Below, piece after piece: positions 17,704 to 24,626 of a stretch of DNA of 64,000 bases. The DNA is from Pseudomonas sp. NC02 (GTDB lineage: Bacteria; Pseudomonadota; Gammaproteobacteria; Pseudomonadales; Pseudomonadaceae), in contig NZ_CP025624.1 in NCBI RefSeq assembly GCF_002874965.1, positions 3,844,001-3,908,000 of the forward strand, read 5' to 3'. The position numbers and the translations under genes were made by a program. The first letter of the stretch is position 1, and each line of letters begins with the position of its first letter. The notes under the pieces are model-generated. The model ran no database searches. It was given only the letters and a program-made list of their open reading frames with translations, and was not told where the DNA came from.

Positions 17704-19953
17704 ATGTTCGCGCCTATTACCCGTTACATGACCTTGACCCTGGGCCTCTTCAGCGTGGTGCTGAGCCCGGACCTGCTGGCCGAAAACGACCCCGACCAGG
17801 AATCCCAAGCGCCGGCCAAAGCCCTGGAACTGGGCAGCACCAGCATCACCGCCGAAGGCCTTGGCGCCAACACCGAACACACCGGTGCCTACACCACAGG
17901 CTCAATGGGCACCGCCACCCGGCTGAACCTGTCCATCAAGGAAACCCCGCAGTCGGTCTCGGTGATCACCCGCCAGCAGATGGACGACTTCAACCTCAAC
18001 ACCCTGACCGAAGTGATGCGCCAGACCACCGGCGTGGTGGTGCAGCACCTGGACTCCGACCGGGTCGGCTATTCATCGCGCGGCTACGGCATCACCAACT
18101 TCCAGATTGACGGCATGCTCAACACCTTCGGCCGCATGAAGTCCGATGCCGACACCATCATCTACGACCGGGTCGAAGTGGTCCGCGGCGCCACCGGCCT
18201 GACCACCGGCGCCGGCGACCCCTCGGCCACGGTCAACATGGTGCGCAAACGCCCGACCGCACAGTGGCAGGCCAAGACAGGCGTCAGTGGCGGCTCCCAC
18301 GACAATTACTACAGCTACCTGGACGTTGGCGGCCCCCTGGCATTTGACGGGCGCCTGCGCGGCCGTACGGTGCTTGCCTACCGGGACAGCCAGTCCTACC
18401 GCGACAACTACGCGCTGCAACGGGAAGTCGGCTACGGCATCCTCGAAGGCGACCTGACCGACGACACGGTGCTGGCGGTGGGCTTCGATTACCAGAACAA
18501 GCATGTGCAGGGCACCGCGTGGGGCACCTTGCCCTACTGGAACAGCGACGGCAGCAAAGCCAGGCTGCCCCGCTCCGCCAACATCGCGGCCCACTGGAGT
18601 TCCTGGCCGCTGAAAGATGAAACCACCTTCGCTACCCTCGACCACCGCCTGGCGGGTGACTGGCACCTGAAGGCCGCCTATACCCACCGTGAAAGCGACA
18701 CCGACGGCAAGGTCTATTACGGCGGCTCAGGCTTCCCGAATGCCGACCGCAGCGGCATGACCGCCTGGACCAGCCACATGCTCGGCACCTCGAAAATGGA
18801 CGTGGTCGACTTGAACCTGTCCGGGTCCTATGCCCTGCTGGGTCGTGAGCACGAATTGATGGTGGGTTACGGCGAGTCCGAGCAGCGTGACGCTTCGCCA
18901 CACCTGCGCAGCGGTGCGGTGCCGAAGGACTACACCAGCATCGACGATTGGAAACACATGGGCGGGATCGGCAAATTCCCCGACACCAACACCGGCCTCA
19001 AGGGCGAACAAGGCAGCACCCGCCAAAAGGCCGGCTACCTGGCCACCCGCCTGAGCCTGACCGATCGCCTGCATGCGGTATTGGGCAGCCGCTACGGCAG
19101 CTGGGAGATCGAGAGCACCACCTACAACTACAACAGGGACACTGACCAGTTCCTCGGTACGTCAAAATCCAGCCAGACCCACAACGACATGTGGACACCC
19201 TACGCCGGCCTGCTCTACGACCTGACCCCGGAGTACACCGTCTACGCCAGCTACACCGATATCTTCAACCCGCAGGAAGAACGCACCGCCGGCAAGCAAT
19301 ACCTGGAGCCGGTGGTAGGCAGCAACTATGAAGTGGGCATCAAGGGCAGCCTGCTGGAAGAGCGCCTGAACCTGGCGGCCGCGTACTTCTGGAGCAAACA
19401 GGACAACGTCGCGGAACTGGACAGTTTGACCCCACCGGATCCGGAGACCGGTGAGCAGTTCTTCACATCCGGCGGCAAAGGCAACAAGGTTCAGGGTTTC
19501 GAGGTAGAGGTGTCCGGAGAGGTGCGCCCCGACTGGAACCTGACCGCCGGATACACCTACACCCACTCCCTGAACGGGGACAAGCAGCGCAATAACACCC
19601 ACCTGCCGCTGAACCTGCTGCGCGTGTCCACGGCCTACCGCCTGCCCGGCGAATGGCACGCGCTGACGGTCGGCGGCGCGGTGAATTGGCAAAGCGACTT
19701 CTACGACTTCGCCTATCGCCCGGTTGGCCGGGACACCAATGGAGCCCTGATCAGGGAGCGCACCCGGATCACCCAGCAGGCCTATACCGTGGTCAACCTG
19801 ATGTCGCGCTATGAGTTCGATGACCACTTGTCGGCGTCACTTAATATCAACAACCTATTTGATAAAAAATATTACGAGCGCGTCGGCTTCTATAACGGCG
19901 TGTATTGGGGAGACCCGCGCTCTATCAGCGTTGCACTGGACTGGAAGCTCTGA
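17704..19953 (+). CDS. TonB-dependent siderophore receptor (FhuE-like, no signalling domain)
   Basis: The 749-residue outer-membrane receptor has a signal peptide (to about residue 27, LLAEN) and a short TonB-box region. The plug domain starts near SIKETPQSVSVITRQQMDD and runs through RGYGITNFQIDG and VEVVRGATGLTTGAGDPSATVN. A C-terminal 22-strand barrel ends in the insertion signal SVALDWKL. It lacks the N-terminal STN domain of FpvA/FecA-type receptors, so it should transport but not signal. Overall style resembles FhuE, a coprogen/hydroxamate receptor, but substrate cannot be fixed from sequence alone. Start 17704 (MFAPITRY) is preferred over 17668 because AAGGA lies at the right distance and the signal peptide begins there. 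A Fur box is upstream. Confidence 0.9.
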   Translation: MFAPITRYMTLTLGLFSVVLSPDLLAENDPDQESQAPAKALELGSTSITAEGLGANTEHTGAYTTGSMGTATRLNLSIKETPQSVSVITRQQMDDFNLNTLTEVMRQTTGVVVQHLDSDRVGYSSRGYGITNFQIDGMLNTFGRMKSDADTIIYDRVEVVRGATGLTTGAGDPSATVNMVRKRPTAQWQAKTGVSGGSHDNYYSYLDVGGPLAFDGRLRGRTVLAYRDSQSYRDNYALQREVGYGILEGDLTDDTVLAVGFDYQNKHVQGTAWGTLPYWNSDGSKARLPRSANIAAHWSSWPLKDETTFATLDHRLAGDWHLKAAYTHRESDTDGKVYYGGSGFPNADRSGMTAWTSHMLGTSKMDVVDLNLSGSYALLGREHELMVGYGESEQRDASPHLRSGAVPKDYTSIDDWKHMGGIGKFPDTNTGLKGEQGSTRQKAGYLATRLSLTDRLHAVLGSRYGSWEIESTTYNYNRDTDQFLGTSKSSQTHNDMWTPYAGLLYDLTPEYTVYASYTDIFNPQEERTAGKQYLEPVVGSNYEVGIKGSLLEERLNLAAAYFWSKQDNVAELDSLTPPDPETGEQFFTSGGKGNKVQGFEVEVSGEVRPDWNLTAGYTYTHSLNGDKQRNNTHLPLNLLRVSTAYRLPGEWHALTVGGAVNWQSDFYDFAYRPVGRDTNGALIRERTRITQQAYTVVNLMSRYEFDDHLSASLNINNLFDKKYYERVGFYNGVYWGDPRSISVALDWKL

Positions 19954-19975
19954 ATTCATCGCTGCTAAAGATTGG

Positions 19976-19997
19976 AAGTTAACGAAATCGTTAACTT
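19976..19997. promoter_or_regulatory. Perfect AT-rich palindrome AAGTTAACGA-AA-TCGTTAACTT
   Basis: Two 10-base arms match perfectly around AA, and a third GTTAAC lies at 20012-20017. It is between the receptor stop and the small exported-protein gene. Low GC and lack of a T-run argue for an operator rather than a terminator. Confidence 0.4.
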
Positions 19998-20103
19998 TCG
20001 GTCAGCGCGAGGTTAACCCTTACTTAATATCATTGGCCCACAGTCTCCCCATCCCGCCGCTGATGACAACGCGCGGACCCAACACACTTACTGAGACACT
20101 GCC

Positions 20104-20319
20104 ATGAAATTTTCGACTGTTATCCTTGCCGGCCTGATGACCATGACTTCCGTAGCCGCCTTTGCAGAAGGCGGCTCAGAGCGTTCGAAGGAGTTCTACA
20201 ACAACTTCACCTTCGTTCAGGAACAGACTCACGGTGCTGCCCAGCAAACCGCAATGGCTGACGGCAAGACCGAAAAGCCGGCAACGGCCGACCAAACTAC
20301 CAACACACCGAACAGCTGA
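20104..20319 (+). CDS. Small exported protein of unknown function
   Basis: The 71-residue product has a clear Sec signal peptide (residues 1-22, cleavage after AFA). A short hydrophilic mature part begins EGGSERSKEFYNNFTF and ends in a low-complexity Thr/Asn/Lys tail. The EGG-x-(E/D)-R start resembles small periplasmic proteins of the PtrA-like group in Pseudomonas, but the match is weak. It is monocistronic, with a palindrome upstream and a good intrinsic terminator downstream. Function is unknown. Confidence 0.7.
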   Translation: MKFSTVILAGLMTMTSVAAFAEGGSERSKEFYNNFTFVQEQTHGAAQQTAMADGKTEKPATADQTTNTPNS

Positions 20320-20368
20320 TTTACCCGCAATACCTGTGCTATTCCGCTCTGATAGCCAAGGTCAATTT

Positions 20369-20394
20369 GGCGCCACTTGCTGGCGCCTTTTTTT
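20369..20394 (+). terminator. Intrinsic terminator of the small exported-protein gene
   Basis: GGCGCC (20369-20374) and GGCGCC (20382-20387) pair around a 7-base loop and are followed by seven T. This is a textbook Rho-independent terminator. Confidence 0.88.
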
Positions 20395-20417
20395 GCCTTT
20401 AATTAAATAAACATTAA

Positions 20418-20909
20418 TTAAAGCGGCTTGCTCCAGAACAACATCCGGCCATGTTGCGGATCAAATACCGAATCATCAAACCCAAACTTTCGATACGCCG
20501 ACTGCGCCACGGCGTTGCCTTCAAGCACCTCGAGGGTGATCTTGCAGCAACCGCGCTGGCGAGCAATTTCCTCGACCTTTTGCAGCATCTTCTGACTCAG
20601 CCCCAGGCCACGGAATTGATCCATCACCACCACGTCGTGCACGTTGACCAGCGGGCGGCAGGCAAAGGTGGAAAACCCTTCAAAGCAGTTCACCAGGCCG
20701 GCGGGCGTACCGCCGACAAAGGCCAGCACACTGAACGCGTGGGCACGCTTGGCCAGCTCTGCCGGCAGTTGCTGCAAGCGGTCGGCCGGCAGGCTGTGGC
20801 CACCGCCCATGGGGTCTTCGGCGTAATGATTGAGCACCAGGCCAATGGCCTCGGCGTGTACCGGATTGGTGTAGCTGGCTTGCAGCACCAGGATGTCTGC
20901 GCTGTCCAT
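20418..20909 (-). CDS. GNAT-family N-acetyltransferase
   Basis: The 163-residue single-domain protein has the GNAT fold. It has a central strand-helix with VHDVVVMDQFRGLGLSQKML, where Q/R-x-x-G-x-G/L is the acetyl-CoA pyrophosphate loop (about 97-108). ITLEVLEGNAVAQSAYRKFGF (about 125-145) is the typical motif B. The acceptor substrate cannot be predicted; an amino acid or small amine is usual for this size. It ends near, and on the opposite strand to, the small exported-protein gene, and it is not obviously in an operon with zapE. Confidence 0.88.
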   Translation of the reverse strand: MDSADILVLQASYTNPVHAEAIGLVLNHYAEDPMGGGHSLPADRLQQLPAELAKRAHAFSVLAFVGGTPAGLVNCFEGFSTFACRPLVNVHDVVVMDQFRGLGLSQKMLQKVEEIARQRGCCKITLEVLEGNAVAQSAYRKFGFDDSVFDPQHGRMLFWSKPL

Positions 20910-21000
20910 TTCCTTCCTCGTTGACGGTGCGACAGGGACTCGGTCCCCATAAAAGGGCTCGATTGTAAGCGTGGTGCAGGCATTAGATGAAGGAGATTAA

Positions 21001-22134
21001 CTACATTTGCCCGCGTGAAAGCGCGCCAGGCTCGCCAAACCGTGCCAGTTGCATCTCCTGCAGGCGGCTCAGGGTGCGGCGAAATGGAAACTCCAGGTAA
21101 CCCTCGGTGTAGAGGCTTTCCAGCGGCACCCGGGCCTCGATGTACAGCGGCACCTTGCGGTCGTAGCACTCGTCCACCAGCGCGATGAAACGCCGGACGC
21201 TGTCGTCATGCACCGACAGTTCCGGCAGTTCCCGGTCCCCGGCGTCCACCCGTTCGGCAGCGTCTTCGGTGCCACGGGCGATTCGTCCCGGGCGCTTTTG
21301 CGCGCTGAGGTTGGGCACCTCGCCGAGCAAAATGGCCTTGAACCGATCACACAGCAGCATGAAATCCATCGCCGCCAACGGCTGTTCACACAGATCGGCG
21401 TAGCGACACCACAGCACGGTTTCACCGGACTGCACTGCCACGATGGAACGGTAGCCGACCGCAACCGGGTCGCTGCTCACTGCCTGTCCGGCGCTCAACT
21501 GGCGAAACACCTCGGCCAACGCGTCGTGCTGGTCGACCCAGTAACGCTGCAGTGCGGTGCCCGGGTGCAGACGATGATCCTCCCCGCCATCGACTGCCAC
21601 CACTCGCATATGCTGTTTGATCGCTTCGATTCCCGGCAGGAAACGATCCCGGTTGAAACCGTCGGCGTACAGCTGGTCCGGTGGCTGGTTGGACGTGCAG
21701 ACCATCACCACGCCTTCCTCGAACATCACCTGGAACAGCCGTCCGAGGATAATGGCGTCACCAATGTCGTTGACGAACAACTCATCGAAACACAGCACCC
21801 GCACTTCCCGGCTCAGTTCGCGGGCCAGGGCCTGCAAGGGATCGTGGGTGCCCGTGAGCTGGAATGAACGCTGGTGCACCCAGCCCATGAAGTGATGAAA
21901 ATGCTGGCGCCGCGCTGGCACTCCCAGGCTTTGGTAGAACTGGTCCATCAGCCAGGTCTTGCCCCGGCCGACCGGGCCCCACAGGTACACCCCGGTGATG
22001 GGCCCATGGCCGTGGTGCAAGGCCTGATGGCAGTCCTGCAGGGCTTGCACCGCCTCGCGCTGGGCGTCGTCGGGGACAAAACCCTGTTCGGTGATGGCGT
22101 GCTGATAGGCGGCAAGTGGCGAGTCGAAAGTCAT
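21001..22134 (-). CDS. zapE: Cell-division ATPase ZapE (AFG1-like)
   Basis: The 377-residue P-loop ATPase has Walker A GPVGRGKTWL (53-62) and Walker B VLCFDELFVND. The family stretches RQHFHHFMGWVHQR and CTSNQPPDQLYADG (sensor region) are present, as is a C-terminal segment ending in a basic tail. ZapE associates with the Z-ring and is needed for division under heat or low-oxygen stress in enterics. I chose ATG 22134 (MTFDSPL). A longer in-frame start at 22197 would overlap the upstream NTF2-like gene and adds residues unlike the family. The two genes are 22 bases apart and probably co-transcribed. Confidence 0.92.
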   Translation of the reverse strand: MTFDSPLAAYQHAITEQGFVPDDAQREAVQALQDCHQALHHGHGPITGVYLWGPVGRGKTWLMDQFYQSLGVPARRQHFHHFMGWVHQRSFQLTGTHDPLQALARELSREVRVLCFDELFVNDIGDAIILGRLFQVMFEEGVVMVCTSNQPPDQLYADGFNRDRFLPGIEAIKQHMRVVAVDGGEDHRLHPGTALQRYWVDQHDALAEVFRQLSAGQAVSSDPVAVGYRSIVAVQSGETVLWCRYADLCEQPLAAMDFMLLCDRFKAILLGEVPNLSAQKRPGRIARGTEDAAERVDAGDRELPELSVHDDSVRRFIALVDECYDRKVPLYIEARVPLESLYTEGYLEFPFRRTLSRLQEMQLARFGEPGALSRGQM

Positions 22135-22156
22135 GCCCGGCAGTATGCCATGACGG

Positions 22157-22498
22157 CTACAGGGAAATATCCAATCGGGCAATCTTGCCGTGTTCATTGA
22201 GGCGGAAGGTATAGCGCAGCTCCAGCGGGCTGCCGGGAAAGCTGCCGGTGATCAGGTTGCTGACCAGCACCTTGCCCGTGCGGTGCTGCACATTCAGCAC
22301 CTGGACCCTGGGCTGGTAACGGCGCCCGGTGTCTTCCATCCAGCGGGCGATGGCGGCTGTACCTACCCGGTGCTCGCCTTCGTCGAACACGTTGGCATCT
22401 TCGGCGAAACAGTCGGCCACCAGCGAGGTGTCGCCGGCATTCGCCGCAGCAATGTAGGTTGCAATAGCCGGGGCCAGTTCAGGGGTGGGTTGGGACAT
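22157..22498 (-). CDS. NTF2-like / SnoaL-type small protein
   Basis: The 113-residue protein has the cone-shaped NTF2/SnoaL-like fold pattern: an N-terminal helix pair with YIAAANAGDTSLVADCFAED, a short AIARWMEDTG helix, and four strands (VQVLNVQHRTGKVLV, then LELRYTFRLNE and IARLDIS). Such proteins bind small hydrophobic ligands or act as isomerase/dehydratase-like enzymes; no catalytic set is certain here. It is encoded just before zapE in the same direction and 52 bases after the WYL regulator gene. Confidence 0.85.
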   Translation of the reverse strand: MSQPTPELAPAIATYIAAANAGDTSLVADCFAEDANVFDEGEHRVGTAAIARWMEDTGRRYQPRVQVLNVQHRTGKVLVSNLITGSFPGSPLELRYTFRLNEHGKIARLDISL

Positions 22499-22550
22499 GG
22501 TGACAGCTCCTTTTTAGTGATTTATGGAGCCATGCTAAAGCAGCGTTGTG

Positions 22551-23276
22551 TCAGTTCTTGTCAGGAGTGAACGGCCCGGATTCGTTCTGTTCCATCAGCT
22601 TGCGCCAGCCCCGCAGCCAGTCGCTGCGGCGCCCCGGATAACGTTCTCCTTGCAGGCGCGCGGCGGCCACTCGGTCGGTGCGGAAGGTGCGATAGGCCCC
22701 ACGCAATTCACACCACGCGACGATCACCCGCACTTCGTTGAGAAAACCCAGGGCCAGGGGCCAGATCAGGCGCTGGCTGGCGGTCTGGCTGGCATCGGCG
22801 TAGTCGATGTGCAGCTTGGCCTGGCCGCGAATGGCCTCGCGGAACACATTCAACGGCACGCGGTTTTCCGGGTAGCCGAAGCCTGGCGGGCCCGGCAGCA
22901 CCGTCGGATTGCGCAAGGCTTCCTGGGCAGCCGGGTCAAGCACGTCGGCGATCTTTGCAAGCGCATTGGCCGCCGCCTGGCTCAGTACGTCATCACCGCG
23001 CTGGTCGACATACCGCAAGCCCAGCACGATGGCTTCGGTCTCGTCGGCATTGAGCATCAGCGGCGGCAGAAACAGGCCCGCACGCAGCACATAGCCCACG
23101 CCCGCCTCGCCGTAGATCGGTGCGCCCAACGCGGTCAGTTCGGCGATATCGCGGTACAGCGTGCGCTCGGAAATCTCCAGTTCTGCCGCCAGCACGGCGG
23201 CCGTCACCGGGCGCTTTTTGCCCCGCAGGACTTGCAACAAGGTCAACAAACGACTGGTACGCGACACGTTGATCAT
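22551..23276 (-). CDS. YafY-type transcriptional regulator (HTH plus WYL domain)
   Basis: The 241-residue protein has an N-terminal HTH_11 motif (about 5-55, SRLLTLLQVL then ELEISERTLYRDI) and a WYL-type ligand-binding domain (about 140-205, with the equivalent segment reading LIWPLALGF and VIVAWCELRGAYRTFRTDRV). WYL regulators sense small ligands or nucleic acid pieces. The gene is divergent from the aldo-keto reductase with a 173-base shared promoter region, so it is a good candidate for that gene's regulator. It may also be first in a leftward run with the NTF2-like gene and zapE. Confidence 0.9.
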   Translation of the reverse strand: MINVSRTSRLLTLLQVLRGKKRPVTAAVLAAELEISERTLYRDIAELTALGAPIYGEAGVGYVLRAGLFLPPLMLNADETEAIVLGLRYVDQRGDDVLSQAAANALAKIADVLDPAAQEALRNPTVLPGPPGFGYPENRVPLNVFREAIRGQAKLHIDYADASQTASQRLIWPLALGFLNEVRVIVAWCELRGAYRTFRTDRVAAARLQGERYPGRRSDWLRGWRKLMEQNESGPFTPDKN

Positions 23277-23449
23277 GCTCGAAAAAGAAAGGTGGTGCAG
23301 CTTAGCAGAGGCCTCCGTCAGAAAGTGTCAGGAGCAGGCCCCCTTCCCTTCAGCCGCCAAAAAAGCCCCTTGACGAAATATATGACTAGCATCATATTTA
23401 ATAGATGTTGCGAAACATTTAAACCAACCACAGCGTCAGGAGTTTCGGT

Positions 23450-24505
23450 ATGCGCAATAAAGTCTTTGGCCGTCGCAGCGGCCTGCGGGTTTCAGAGCTG
23501 GCCCTGGGTACCGCCAATTTCGGCACAGGCTGGGGCCACGGCGCCGAGCGCGAAGAGTCCAAGCGAATCTACGACGGCTATCTGGAGGCCGGCGGAAACT
23601 TCCTCGATACCGCCAACGGCTACCAGTTCGGCCAATCGGAAGTACTGCTCGGCGAGTTCATTGCCTCGGAACGCGACCGCCTGGTGATCGCCAGCAAATA
23701 CACCCTGCGCACCCAGCCTCAAGACGAAGGCACCCTCAAGCTTGGCAACAACCGCAAGAACATGGTGCGCGCCGTCGAAGAAAGCCTGAAACGCTTGAAC
23801 ACCGACCACATCGACCTGTTCTGGGCGCATATCAGCGACAACGTCACGCCGATGGAAGAGATCCTGCGGGGTTTTGATGACCTGGTGCGTGCCGGCAAGA
23901 TCCACTACGCCGGGCTGTCCAACTTCCCCGCCTGGCGCATTGCCCGCGCCGACCTGCTCGCTGAAGTGCGCGGCTTTGCACCCCTGGTAGCGATCCAGAC
24001 CGAATACAGCCTGGCCGAACGCACCGCTGACCGCGAGCTGCTGCCCATGGCCGAGGCCCTGGGCCTGGCCGCGACTTTATGGTCACCGCTGGGGGGTGGT
24101 TTTCTGACCGGGAAGTACCGCAACAGCCAGGACGATACCCGCGCCAGCAAGCTGGGGATTTTGGTCCACGCTGAAAAAAGCGCACGGGAAACCGCAGTGC
24201 TCGACACCCTGCTGGCGGTTGCCGGTGAACTGGACGCCACGCCGACTCACATCGCCATCGCCTGGCTGCGGGAAAAGGCCCGTCGTTCTACCACCGCGCT
24301 GATCCCGATCCTGGGGCCGCGTACCCGCGAACAACTGGACGGCACCCTGGGTGCGTTGAGTGTGCAACTCTCGGCTGAGCAAGTGGCCCGCCTGGATGCT
24401 GCCAGCGCGATACCGCTGGGCGTGCCCCACGAGATGATCGCGGAGCGCTTCCCACGTTATACGGACGATGATGCACAAGACCTGCGCTGGCCGCCGGTTA
24501 TCTAA
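23450..24505 (+). CDS. Aldo/keto reductase
   Basis: The 351-residue enzyme has the (beta/alpha)8 AKR fold. The catalytic tetrad is visible: Asp and Tyr in GNFLDTANGYQFGQSE, Lys in LVIASKYTL, and His in DLFWAHISD. The C-terminal NADPH-binding segment (ALIPILGPRTREQL) is present. It belongs to the YajO/Tas-like group that reduces aldehydes and ketones. An AGGAG-type site precedes ATG 23450. It is divergent from the YafY-type regulator and followed by a REP pair. Confidence 0.92.
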   Translation: MRNKVFGRRSGLRVSELALGTANFGTGWGHGAEREESKRIYDGYLEAGGNFLDTANGYQFGQSEVLLGEFIASERDRLVIASKYTLRTQPQDEGTLKLGNNRKNMVRAVEESLKRLNTDHIDLFWAHISDNVTPMEEILRGFDDLVRAGKIHYAGLSNFPAWRIARADLLAEVRGFAPLVAIQTEYSLAERTADRELLPMAEALGLAATLWSPLGGGFLTGKYRNSQDDTRASKLGILVHAEKSARETAVLDTLLAVAGELDATPTHIAIAWLREKARRSTTALIPILGPRTREQLDGTLGALSVQLSAEQVARLDAASAIPLGVPHEMIAERFPRYTDDDAQDLRWPPVI

Positions 24506-24512
24506 GACCCGT

Positions 24513-24606
24513 TGTGGCGAGGGAGCTTGCTCCCGCTGGGCTGCGTAGCGGCCCCAAAATCTTGGGAGCGCTGCGCACTCCAGCGGGAGCAAGCTCCCTC
24601 GCCACA
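24513..24606. repeat. Inverted REP pair
   Basis: TGTGGCGAGGGAGCTTGCTC near 24513 is repeated in inverse orientation ending GCCACA at 24606. This is the typical Pseudomonas REP-doublet arrangement (two palindromic REPs head-to-head). It sits between the convergent aldo-keto reductase and pepN, where it may also stop transcription. Confidence 0.85.
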
Positions 24607-24626
24607 GATGCAGTACTCAGCCTCAG

